DNA of 54,618 bases. Origin: a virus. A program made the position numbers and the translations under genes. The stretch lies in IMG/VR virus record IMGVR_UViG_3300037225_000325, positions 1 to 54,618 of that record. One strand, given 5' to 3'. Below, one piece after another: positions 39,014-45,429 of the stretch (position 1 is its first letter; each line of letters begins with the position of its first letter). The notes beneath the pieces were generated by a model. It was not told the DNA's origin, searched no databases, and was given only the letters and a program-made list of their open reading frames with translations.

Positions 39014-39222
39014 CCTGGCCCTGGTATCACTTCGTTCTGTCCTCCATGGCCGTCCTTGGTGTCTACCTCAACAATCACAAGCGCCGTGGATGCTTCTACC
39101 TTTGGATGGTCACAAACGCCGCATGGGGGGTTATCAATTACAGTCACGGTCTGCCAGTGGAGGCCATGCAGAACACGGTATTCCTTGGACTGGCCTTTCA
39201 TGGATGGTGGAAATGGAAATAG
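39010..39222 (+). CDS. Small membrane protein, PnuC-like fragment (70 aa)
   Basis: Two to three hydrophobic segments: YHFVLSSMAVLGVYLNNHKR, GCFYLWMVTNAAWGVINYSH, NTVFLGLAFHGWWKWK. The pattern NAAWG and FLGLAFHGWWKWK recalls the PnuC nicotinamide riboside transporter fold but only part of it is present. ATGA overlap with the fusion gene. Might serve NAD metabolism or be a holin-like protein. Confidence 0.55.
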   Translation: MTWPWYHFVLSSMAVLGVYLNNHKRRGCFYLWMVTNAAWGVINYSHGLPVEAMQNTVFLGLAFHGWWKWK

Positions 39223-39265
39223 GCTCTCAACGGGCTCTGTGGAAAAGGCCCTTTTTCAATGGTAT

Positions 39266-39286
39266 CCCGGTTCGGCGCCTACCGGG
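39266..39286 (+). promoter_or_regulatory. Hairpin CCCGGTTCGGC element, copy 2
   Basis: CCCGGT and ACCGGG arms around TCGGCGCCT, 28 nt before the ATG at 39315. Shares CCCGGTTCGGC and ACCGGGTTA with copy 1 and similar following bases (GGTGAAA before ATGG). Homologous duplicate. Confidence 0.5.
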
Positions 39287-39314
39287 TTAAAAACAAGGCG
39301 CGTGGGGTGAAACC

Positions 39315-39452
39315 ATGGATTGGATAAAAGTTTCTGACAAGATGCCTGCACCGGGCATGTTTGCTGACCTTCCGTGGTTCGAGGTCTACGAAGGAGATAA
39401 GCTTGTTACTCGCCTCAATGCTGCCCACGTGACAGAGGTAACCTATGCCTAA
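39315..39452 (+). CDS. Small DUF551-like protein (45 aa)
   Basis: MDWIKVSDKMPAPGMFADLP, then WFEVYEGDKLVTRLNAAHVT. The WIKVSDKMPAPG start is the signature of the DUF551 phage family. Follows the hairpin element. Overlaps the next gene by 8 bp. Confidence 0.6.
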   Translation: MDWIKVSDKMPAPGMFADLPWFEVYEGDKLVTRLNAAHVTEVTYA

Positions 39453-39687
39453 ACTCTACCAACCAGCTAACGGAGATGAGGGTGACTACTTCCAGGGCGA
39501 CTGGTGTTGTCGTTGCGAGAAGGACCGGGCCGCATGGCAGGATGACGACTTTGAGAATGGGTGTAAAATCCTTGCGCGGACCTATTACACCAACACCAAC
39601 GATGAGGATTTTCCGCAGGAGTGGCGCTACTGTCTCGACACGCCGGTATGTACGGCATTTGAGGAAGCAACCCATGCCAACAGTTAA
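39445..39687 (+). CDS. Hypothetical Cys-containing protein (80 aa)
   Basis: MPKLYQPANGDEGDYFQGDW, then CCRCEKDRAAWQDDDFENGC: a CxC/Cx..C cluster, plus WRYCLDTPVCTAFEEA. Probably metal binding. AGAGG upstream of the ATG. Type common in phage accessory regions. A 14-aa open frame (39674-39718) follows it. Confidence 0.6.
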   Translation: MPKLYQPANGDEGDYFQGDWCCRCEKDRAAWQDDDFENGCKILARTYYTNTNDEDFPQEWRYCLDTPVCTAFEEATHANS

Positions 39688-39721
39688 GGAGATTATTGAA
39701 GAAGCGGAGGAGGAGTGAGCC

Positions 39722-40000
39722 ATGATTTGGCAATTACACTGGCAATACAAGGATGGGCATACAGAGTTTAAGAGCCAGCATGAGTTTGCGGAAGGCGACG
39801 ACATGCCCAAGGAAGTCACATTGTGGATAGATGCCGCAAGAATATCCTTTCCTCTCCCTGAAGGCGTTCAGTGGCTAATGGTCAGCGAAGAATCGGAATA
39901 CTTCACGAGAGGCTGTCCCTACCCCATAAAAGGCGATGACGGAACAGCCCAGGACTGCATTGACAAGGGGCATTGTGCGTGTGATGAGGGGAAGAAATGA
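39722..40000 (+). CDS. Paralogous protein A (92 aa)
   Basis: Starts MIWQLHWQYKDGHTEFKSQH and ends with a Cys-rich CPYPIKGDDGTAQDCIDKGH. Clearly a paralogue of the gene at 40483 (same start MIWQLHWQ and the same C-terminal cluster with CACxE). GGAGGAGTGAGCC precedes the ATG. Function unknown. Confidence 0.7.
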   Translation: MIWQLHWQYKDGHTEFKSQHEFAEGDDMPKEVTLWIDAARISFPLPEGVQWLMVSEESEYFTRGCPYPIKGDDGTAQDCIDKGHCACDEGKK

Positions 40001-40311
40001 ATAATAAGGACTGCGAAAAAATAGGATTCATCCTTAGTACAAGCAGAACCCAGGAAGAATTAATGGACCGCTTGTTTGAATTAGACACAAGAATAGAGAC
40101 AGAATACAAGGCGTTTGAGGATGTCCAAGGCCGCAGTGACGAGGTAGATGCTCTCGTCGAAAAGAAATTGGTAGATAGACTTGGCCCCAATTATGGCCTT
40201 ATGAAGGCGGCAACAAAAGAGTTGTATAGAGAAATATATAAAGAAGCCCGAGAGTTAGTGTACGGAGAAGACTATCACCCTTCTCTTTTCACGCATAGGA
40301 AACGGAGGTAA
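39997..40311 (+). CDS. Hypothetical helical protein (104 aa)
   Basis: MNNKDCEKIGFILSTSRTQE, then LMDRLFELDTRIETEYKAFE and LYREIYKEARELVYGED. All-helical; lies between the two paralogues. ATGA overlap with the first. Confidence 0.65.
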   Translation: MNNKDCEKIGFILSTSRTQEELMDRLFELDTRIETEYKAFEDVQGRSDEVDALVEKKLVDRLGPNYGLMKAATKELYREIYKEARELVYGEDYHPSLFTHRKRR

Positions 40312-40315
40312 GGTT

Positions 40316-40486
40316 TTGACCGACCAGGCCGCCATTGTCCGCATCCCTATCAAGCCCCGCGTCCGGTTTTGTTGGTGGTGTTCCAGGAGACTCAGGGCCA
40401 ATTATCACGTAGAAGTCGAGGTAGACGGCCACATGAGGGTGATGCACAAGACGTGTAACAAATTACGCATGAAGGAGGAAAGATGA
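40316..40486 (+). CDS. Small CxxC protein (56 aa), TTG start
   Basis: TTG at 40316 with GGAGG 7 nt upstream. The sequence contains RFCWWCSRRLRANYHVEVEV and MHKTCNKL: four Cys/His positions that suit a small zinc finger. The stop overlaps the next ATG (ATGA). Confidence 0.6.
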   Translation: MTDQAAIVRIPIKPRVRFCWWCSRRLRANYHVEVEVDGHMRVMHKTCNKLRMKEER

Positions 40487-40779
40487 TCTGGCAATTACAC
40501 TGGCAATTCAAGGATGGACGCACAAAGTTTAAAACCCAGAAGTGGATGTCTGTAGCTACCCCTGATGTAGTTCGTCCTTGGATAGAATACACTCAGGCTC
40601 GGTTCCCGTTGCCTCCTGACGCACAATGGCTATTGCTCAACCAGGATGACCCCAGATTTGCGGGAGTAGATGAGGATACCGACGATGGCCCCTGCCCCTA
40701 TCCCATCAAAGGCGATGACGGCACGGCTACGGACTGCATTGACAAGGGGCATTGTGCGTGTGAGGAGAGGAAGAAGTGA
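40483..40779 (+). CDS. Paralogous protein B (98 aa)
   Basis: MIWQLHWQFKDGRTKFKTQK ... CPYPIKGDDGTATDCIDKGH, paralogue of 39722-40000, the central parts diverged. Tandem copies separated by two small genes point to local duplication. Confidence 0.7.
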   Translation: MIWQLHWQFKDGRTKFKTQKWMSVATPDVVRPWIEYTQARFPLPPDAQWLLLNQDDPRFAGVDEDTDDGPCPYPIKGDDGTATDCIDKGHCACEERKK

Positions 40780-40946
40780 CCGACCTTGACCACATCCTCC
40801 GCATCCTCAAGATCACCCTCCAGACACCGAGTGTGCATGACAGGTTGCTGAGGGATGCGGCAGAAGCTATAGAGCGCTATTATGAAAAGGAGATTGAACG
40901 CATTTATGGAAAATCAAGCCCGCTTTCACCCAGAAATAAAGACTGA
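40776..40946 (+). CDS. Small helical protein (56 aa), GTG start
   Basis: GTGA overlap with the previous stop. TDLDHILRILKITLQTPSVH, then DRLLRDAAEAIERYYEKEIE. Helical. Its 3' end overlaps the HNH gene by 41 bp, which suggests that the HNH gene is a later arrival. Confidence 0.55.
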   Translation: MTDLDHILRILKITLQTPSVHDRLLRDAAEAIERYYEKEIERIYGKSSPLSPRNKD

Positions 40947-41466
40947 AACACTTATTAAAATGCACAAAGAAGGGTTGTCTGGTAGAGATATCGCCAAAAT
41001 AGTGGGGATTCACAACGCAAGTGTATACAAGAGGCTTAAAGGCGCGGGATACATCATAGAAGATAAGTCTCGCGTTGTGAAGTTGAAGCATAAGAGAGGC
41101 CAATATAAATATTTCAATAGCAAATCTATCCAACAAAGAATTGAAGAGAACAGTATGGCAATCCCGGACACCGGCTGTGTCTTATGGACAGGATGTACCT
41201 CTTATCAAGGTTATGCCCAAACAAGGTTTATGAGGAAAACATTAAATGTGCATCGGGTTGTCTGGGAATTATACAACGGGCCTATTCTGGATGGGTTGTG
41301 GGTTCTCCACCATTGTGACACGCCCGCATGTATTAACCCGCTCCATCTTTTTCTTGGAACTCATCAAGACAACATGCAGGACCGGCAAGATAAGCATAGA
41401 AACTACAAAGGTAAGCACGCCGATTGGACATATCCGTGCTTATTCAAGGGCGGAACATGGCGATAG
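40906..41466 (+). CDS. HNH endonuclease with N-terminal HTH
   Basis: 186 residues from the ATG at 40906 (an upstream ATG at 40882 is possible). HTH: TETLIKMHKEGLSGRDIAKI VGI then SVYKRLKGAGY. HNH core: CVLWTGCTSYQGYAQTRF, LNVHRVVWELYNGP, WVLHHCDTPACINPLHLFLG and THQDNMQDR. This is the free-standing homing endonuclease type frequent in phages. No intron or intein was seen next to it, so it is probably an intergenic homing element. A-rich base composition differs from its neighbours, consistent with recent transfer. Confidence 0.82.
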   Translation: MENQARFHPEIKTETLIKMHKEGLSGRDIAKIVGIHNASVYKRLKGAGYIIEDKSRVVKLKHKRGQYKYFNSKSIQQRIEENSMAIPDTGCVLWTGCTSYQGYAQTRFMRKTLNVHRVVWELYNGPILDGLWVLHHCDTPACINPLHLFLGTHQDNMQDRQDKHRNYKGKHADWTYPCLFKGGTWR

Positions 41467-41942
41467 ATAAAGGGCAGGACCGGAAACGGCCTAATGGCAG
41501 TATACCCTGCCACGGTAATGCGGCATCGAGCGCAGCCCCGCACCAGAGCGCGAACCTGGAGCATGAAGGCACTGGCAAAGCGCAGGAGGGTGCGACCGGA
41601 CCTGCCCCCTTACAAGAAAACCCAAAGCCGGAAATGGACATTCATGAGGCCGGTACAAAGCGGAACAGGCTGCCCGTCAGACACGAAAGGTCAGCAACGA
41701 CAGGGGTCGAATGTCCGGCCCCTGCCCCCACTTGTGATGATTGCGATAGCCAAGAAGGACGGCACTACTGTTTGCTTCACGGGAAGCCGATGACGAACAT
41801 GGACATAACTTGTTGTGCTGAATTTGAGGAAAAAGGGCAGGACCGTATGCTTGAAGGCGTGCTAAGCGGCCTTAGCGACCATGGACAACGCGAAGGTGAG
41901 AGTGTCACTCTTGAAACTACGCCGCGACCGGAGACAGCCTGA
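41457..41942 (+). CDS. Low-complexity protein with Cys cluster (161 aa)
   Basis: Start at 41457, 10-bp overlap with the HNH gene. The N-terminal two thirds are Pro/Gly/Arg/Glu rich with little structure; a Cys/His cluster follows (CDDCDSQEGRHYCLLHGKPM). The opposite frame is also partly open here, so the coding status of the first 90 residues is uncertain. Confidence 0.45.
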   Translation: MAIDKGQDRKRPNGSIPCHGNAASSAAPHQSANLEHEGTGKAQEGATGPAPLQENPKPEMDIHEAGTKRNRLPVRHERSATTGVECPAPAPTCDDCDSQEGRHYCLLHGKPMTNMDITCCAEFEEKGQDRMLEGVLSGLSDHGQREGESVTLETTPRPETA

Positions 41943-42002
41943 TTGAAGGGCCATGCGGCCCCTGCCCTTATAAATTGCCGTACTCATCACGGAGGATTAG
42001 AG

Positions 42003-42209
42003 ATGGACATTGAAAGGTTGAGGGAACAGTGGGAACGCATCACCCATGAGGGCCTTATGAATGGGATTCCATGCCGGGAGATTGTTGATGCTCTCTTGGC
42101 GACGGAGACGGGACGGACCATAATAGATCGGATAGCCTGGGAAAAGAATGGGGACATAAACAACCTTGTTTACCGGCCCCAAACCATCAAAGACGTCCTG
42201 GAGGATTAG
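42003..42209 (+). CDS. Hypothetical helical protein (68 aa)
   Basis: MDIERLREQWERITHEGLMN, then IPCREIVDALLATETGRTII. Start from GGAGGATTAGAG, a ribosome site repeated before the next gene. Helical, possibly DNA binding. Unknown. Confidence 0.65.
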   Translation: MDIERLREQWERITHEGLMNGIPCREIVDALLATETGRTIIDRIAWEKNGDINNLVYRPQTIKDVLED

Positions 42210-42211
42210 AG

Positions 42212-42571
42212 ATGGACAACGCCACGAAATCAATGGAGGATTTAATAGCAGATACTTCTAAGATGTCAACAGAGGAATACAATCTACTGTTTGCAAGGGC
42301 AATGCGTGATTTGGGCTGGCATCACGAGAGTGACGATTCACCGCTGGAAAGGGTATATGATTGTCAACCTTGTGATGACAGTAACATCGCTGATTGTGAT
42401 TTGTCGTTTATGTGTCCTACCTGTCCAAAGCCAACAGATAAAGTGTGGAAGCCCCTCACCTATTCCGAGGCGATGTCAATACTACAAGACATCGTTGAAG
42501 TGGCAGAACACGAGGACCAGTACGGGGATATCGGGAAGCTGTTGAAAGGGATAAGGAGGCAAAGAACATGA
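42212..42571 (+). CDS. Hypothetical Cys-containing protein (119 aa)
   Basis: An N-terminal helix (MDNATKSMEDLIADTSKMST), a Cys-rich centre (YDCQPCDDSNIADCDLSF then MCPTCPKP) and a helical end (YSEAMSILQDIVEVAEHEDQ). Likely metal-binding. Same GGAGGATTAGAG ribosome site as the gene before. Confidence 0.65.
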   Translation: MDNATKSMEDLIADTSKMSTEEYNLLFARAMRDLGWHHESDDSPLERVYDCQPCDDSNIADCDLSFMCPTCPKPTDKVWKPLTYSEAMSILQDIVEVAEHEDQYGDIGKLLKGIRRQRT

Positions 42572-42918
42572 ACCCCCCAGAACGCGACCGGCTGTTGGTA
42601 GAGGCAATGGGTGATTGGATTCGGAGAAATCGTTATAGTGTGTGGAAGACTACTGTGGGTGCAGGGAAATTACCAGCTTTCGATTCAGAGGAACTTTTCT
42701 TACCTCTCTGGACCTGGGCCAAGGATGGAGATCACTCTCAGGACGTAGACACGTTCAAGGGGAAGGTGAAGGGAGGGTGGACATGGGAAGAGTTCATAAG
42801 TGCACAACACATCGTATACTTTTGGCAGGCAATGAAGATTGAACTCATCGGCCCTCAGTTCGCACAGCGGCTGGCAGATTTTCTTGAGACGAGGATAGAA
42901 AAGGAGGATACGTTATGA
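42568..42918 (+). CDS. Hypothetical protein (116 aa)
   Basis: ATGA overlap. PERDRLLVEAMGDWIRRNRY, then LFLPLWTWAKDGDHSQDVDT and WTWEEFISAQHIVYFWQAMK. Trp-rich and mostly helical. Found in phage accessory clusters; no role known. Confidence 0.65.
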   Translation: MNPPERDRLLVEAMGDWIRRNRYSVWKTTVGAGKLPAFDSEELFLPLWTWAKDGDHSQDVDTFKGKVKGGWTWEEFISAQHIVYFWQAMKIELIGPQFAQRLADFLETRIEKEDTL

Positions 42919-43265
42919 AGTATAGGAAGAAACCAATAGAAGTTGAGGCGACACAATGGTTTAAAAATGGAGACCATCCACGGGATAACTCCCAACCGTA
43001 CCGCCCAATGGAAGAGGGAGAAACCTTGGATGATGTTTTGTCTGAAGGGCAAGTTGTTCGTTATTTCCGGCATCCTGAAGTAGAAGGTAGCCGGTCCTGT
43101 GAAAAATGCGGACAGCAAATGCACTATCACGGCTGGATTGATACTCTTGAAGGTGGCCACATTGTCTGCCCTAACGATTGGATTATCACTGGCATCAAGG
43201 GAGAATACTACCCCTGCAAGCCCGACATCTTTGAAGCTACGTATGAACTTGTCGATGAGGATTGA
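42915..43265 (+). CDS. Conserved phage protein (116 aa), MKYRKKPIEVEA type
   Basis: Starts MKYRKKPIEVEATQWFKNGD, a start seen in a widespread phage family. A zinc-like CEKCGQQMHYHGWIDTLEGG pattern follows, then HIVCPNDWIITGIKGEYYPC and KPDIFEATYELV. A beta-rich compact fold; function unknown. Confidence 0.75.
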   Translation: MKYRKKPIEVEATQWFKNGDHPRDNSQPYRPMEEGETLDDVLSEGQVVRYFRHPEVEGSRSCEKCGQQMHYHGWIDTLEGGHIVCPNDWIITGIKGEYYPCKPDIFEATYELVDED

Positions 43266-43282
43266 AAAGTAAGGAGGAAGAA

Positions 43283-43525
43283 ATGATACAAACAGAAACA
43301 CTTGACCAACTCTACCTTGAATGGTCTCAATTTACCGAGGCAAGGACGAAGAGGGAACTAAAGCTACTCAAGGCCGTGCAGTTGGCCTACAGGAAATGGC
43401 ACCTTGACGACCCTAATGTAGGATCGAATCAGTTATCAGAAGCGTTGCTACATGCTATCTGTGAAGCGATAGGTGATGAAGGGTATCAAGAGTGGATGAA
43501 GAGTATAGGACATGGAGAGAAGTAA
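43283..43525 (+). CDS. Hypothetical helical protein (80 aa)
   Basis: ATG at 43283 after AAGGAGGAAGAA. MIQTETLDQLYLEWSQFTEA, then KLLKAVQLAYRKWHLDDPNV and LSEALLHAICEAIGDEGYQE. Last gene of the plus operon. Confidence 0.65.
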   Translation: MIQTETLDQLYLEWSQFTEARTKRELKLLKAVQLAYRKWHLDDPNVGSNQLSEALLHAICEAIGDEGYQEWMKSIGHGEK

Positions 43526-43526
43526 A

Positions 43527-43548
43527 GGGGCCACCTTCCGATGACCCC
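43527..43548 (-). terminator. Terminator between converging operons
   Basis: Minus strand GGGGTCA and TGGCCCC arms (one G-T pair) with an 8-nt loop, then TTTACTT. Weak T tract. It lies exactly between the end of the plus operon and the last minus (late) gene. Confidence 0.45.
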
Positions 43549-43554
43549 TGAGTG

Positions 43555-43710
43555 CTACTTCCCGTCAGTTGCCGCCTTCGTCAACCATCCAAGGATTCCC
43601 GTACACACAGGCAAGAATACATCCTTCCCTGCGCCTGTCCCTGCCGCGAGACAGCAGATAGCCAACAGGACAAAGAGAGCCGCGTAGGTTTCAGTGAGTT
43701 TGGTATCCAT
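43555..43710 (-). CDS. Small membrane protein, holin candidate (51 aa)
   Basis: MDTKLTETYAALFVLLAICC, then LAAGTGAGKDVFLPVCTGIL and GWLTKAATDGK. One strong and one weaker hydrophobic segment with a short basic C-terminus; GGAGGG before the ATG. Its size, topology and position in the lysis cluster suggest a holin. Confidence 0.6.
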   Translation of the reverse strand: MDTKLTETYAALFVLLAICCLAAGTGAGKDVFLPVCTGILGWLTKAATDGK

Positions 43711-43718
43711 GTGCCCTC

Positions 43719-44072
43719 CTACAGCCCCGACCGGTTGATGTCCTGATTGGGGTCTGACTTAAATGCCGCAACTACAGCCGTGTCGATCTCCTTCATGGCA
43801 GCCGTGATCTCCGGCATCTTCGGTGCAATCACCGTGGCATAGGTATTGGCCGCACCGCCTGTTAAGCTCTGGCTCGCCACGATAGCCGCCATTTGAACGT
43901 TCTGCTCAAAGGACACCTGTGCCGTGGCGGGGTCTTCAATCTCCTGTGCTAAGTTGTAGGCGATAGGGATTGCCGAGGCGATGAGTTTGGTTACAGGGTC
44001 CGGATCGAACTGTGCGAAGATAGCTGCCAACTTTGAAAGTCCACTGAAAATAGACATGAAACTGAAAGCCAT
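43719..44072 (-). CDS. Lysis-cluster hypothetical (117 aa)
   Basis: An amphipathic N-terminus (FMSIFSGLSKLAAIFAQFDP), then LIASAIPIAYNLAQEIEDPA and Ala-rich helices. May associate with the membrane. Preceded by the AAAAGGAGGACGTT ribosome site that also precedes the 74-aa gene and the plus-strand Gp49-like gene. Confidence 0.6.
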   Translation of the reverse strand: MAFSFMSIFSGLSKLAAIFAQFDPDPVTKLIASAIPIAYNLAQEIEDPATAQVSFEQNVQMAAIVASQSLTGGAANTYATVIAPKMPEITAAMKEIDTAVVAAFKSDPNQDINRSGL

Positions 44073-44084
44073 AACGTCCTCCTT

Positions 44085-44309
44085 TTATTCTACTGGTGTG
44101 AAGTCCACATAAAACGCCCTGCCAGGGAAAAACTGCTGCAATACCGCTGGATTGGTAATAAACATTTCCATGCTACCACTTGGTGTGGCTGCACAGAATC
44201 TCTGGTCTTCCGGAATGGACTTGTCGTAGGTGCAGTTGAACTTCGCCGTTGCACTCTCTCCCACATATTTTGTGACTGAACTGACTGTGAACTTTGCTCT
44301 TACTGCCAT
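44085..44309 (-). CDS. Hypothetical beta-rich protein (74 aa)
   Basis: MAVRAKFTVSSVTKYVGESA, then FNCTYDKSIPEDQRFCAATP and FFPGRAFYVDFTPVE. A small beta-sandwich-like fold. This type is often seen in late clusters of phages of environmental bacteria. Function unknown. Confidence 0.6.
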   Translation of the reverse strand: MAVRAKFTVSSVTKYVGESATAKFNCTYDKSIPEDQRFCAATPSGSMEMFITNPAVLQQFFPGRAFYVDFTPVE

Positions 44310-44323
44310 AACGTCCTCCTTTT

Positions 44324-44839
44324 TTATGGGACTACCCTTAAGGCATCTTTGAATGATAGATCGTCCCGCAGCATAACAGCGAGACGTATAGCTCTTGATT
44401 TTACCTCTCGTGCATACTCAGAGTCAAGCAAGTGGGCAGCCGCCTCGCGATAGAGTCCGGCGCGGAGGGATGCCAACATGTGCTTGAACTGGAGCACCTT
44501 GCCCACTCCCATGTTAAAGACCATGTCCAGAAGAACGTGCTGTCGGTTTTCGCTGAGGCCTGCATAGCAATCGATGTGGGAGCAGGCACGCTCTGCCACA
44601 TCAATGTCGTCCTCAAGCAGTCGTGTCTCTTCCGCCCGAGTGATGGTGTCTCCTACCTTGGAGATAGGCCTGCCGATAATGAAGTAACATGGAGACGCCT
44701 CGCAATTATGGCCCACGCCCACGCTGAGAATCCCCTTAGTGTCAAGATATGCCACCATACGCTCGCCCTCTTCACAGGTGAGTTGCCGTTCCTCATCGAC
44801 GTGGTAAATCAGTTGGCGCTTAAGTAGATCGGACGTCAT
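44324..44839 (-). CDS. Endolysin, T4 lysozyme-like muramidase (GH24)
   Basis: 171 residues (T4 lysozyme 164). The catalytic region EEGERMVAYLDTKGILSVGV then GHN aligns with T4: E24 for E11, D33 for D20, and Ser for T26. Then LLEDDIDVAERACSHI, VLLDMVFNMGVGKVLQFKHM and VKSRAIRLAVML follow the T4 fold. No signal peptide or SAR anchor, so it needs a holin for export. Confidence 0.9.
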   Translation of the reverse strand: MTSDLLKRQLIYHVDEERQLTCEEGERMVAYLDTKGILSVGVGHNCEASPCYFIIGRPISKVGDTITRAEETRLLEDDIDVAERACSHIDCYAGLSENRQHVLLDMVFNMGVGKVLQFKHMLASLRAGLYREAAAHLLDSEYAREVKSRAIRLAVMLRDDLSFKDALRVVP

Positions 44840-44848
44840 CCTTCACCT

Positions 44849-45190
44849 TCAATCCCCTGTCTTTTGCCTCAACAGAGTCTTTACATCACCCTGGATGATC
44901 TTCACCTCAGACCACAAATCATCTGACTTCTTCAATAGTTCGGCCCTGCTTTCCTTCTGACCTGTTTTCAGTTCTTCTATCTTCGCTGTCAGTCCTGAAT
45001 TTTTCTCCATCACCCCCTCATGGTCATAGCAATGGCCCTGGCACACGGCTGGTGAAGCTAAAGGTCTATTCAGTGCGAGATCAGTTCTTTTCGTGTCGCT
45101 TCCCAGACGCTTAATAACGACAGCCCCGGTGGTGACGATAAATGTGCTGAGAGGAATTGCAAGCAAGAGAGCTTCAGGCATGTCCATCAT
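44849..45190 (-). CDS. Membrane-anchored coiled-coil protein (spanin or holin candidate)
   Basis: 113 residues. N-terminal membrane segment (ALLLAIPLSTFIVTTGAVVI), a Cys/His pair (VCQGHCYDHEG), then a charged coiled coil (LTAKIEELKTGQKESRAELL, KKSDDLWSEVKIIQGDVKTL). This is the topology of an inner-membrane spanin (Rz) or of some holins. It directly precedes the endolysin. No lipoprotein (Rz1-type) partner was seen. Confidence 0.62.
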   Translation of the reverse strand: MMDMPEALLLAIPLSTFIVTTGAVVIKRLGSDTKRTDLALNRPLASPAVCQGHCYDHEGVMEKNSGLTAKIEELKTGQKESRAELLKKSDDLWSEVKIIQGDVKTLLRQKTGD

Positions 45191-45233
45191 AGTGTCTACC
45201 CCTTTCCAGTGTCAGTGTGCGGTCCGCTCAAGG

Positions 45234-45386
45234 TTACATCCCCATTCCTATTCCCATCTGTGGCTGAGACTGATAAGCACCAGCATCGAGGATTACCACA
45301 AGGCTGCCTGCTGTATCGGTTATCCGTACTTTATTTGTTCCATCGAAAACATCTGCCGTACCTGTCCATACTGAGCCGTCGGTCAT
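45234..45386 (-). CDS. Stand-alone copy of the spike C-terminal module (50 aa)
   Basis: MTDGSVWTGTADVFDGTNKV, RITDTAGSLVVILDAGAYQS, ending GIGMGM. It parallels the last ~45 residues of the spike gene just upstream (ANVFDQTGTVRVTDGGG, VVLTDAGGTQS, ending GFGM). So a C-terminal cap or chaperone-like module exists both fused and free. A GTG at 45392 is an alternative start. Could be a remnant of a lost fibre gene. Confidence 0.6.
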   Translation of the reverse strand: MTDGSVWTGTADVFDGTNKVRITDTAGSLVVILDAGAYQSQPQMGIGMGM

Positions 45387-45429
45387 GGTCACCTTACAGG
45401 ATTTCCGTTGTCAATAGTGGGTTCCATGG

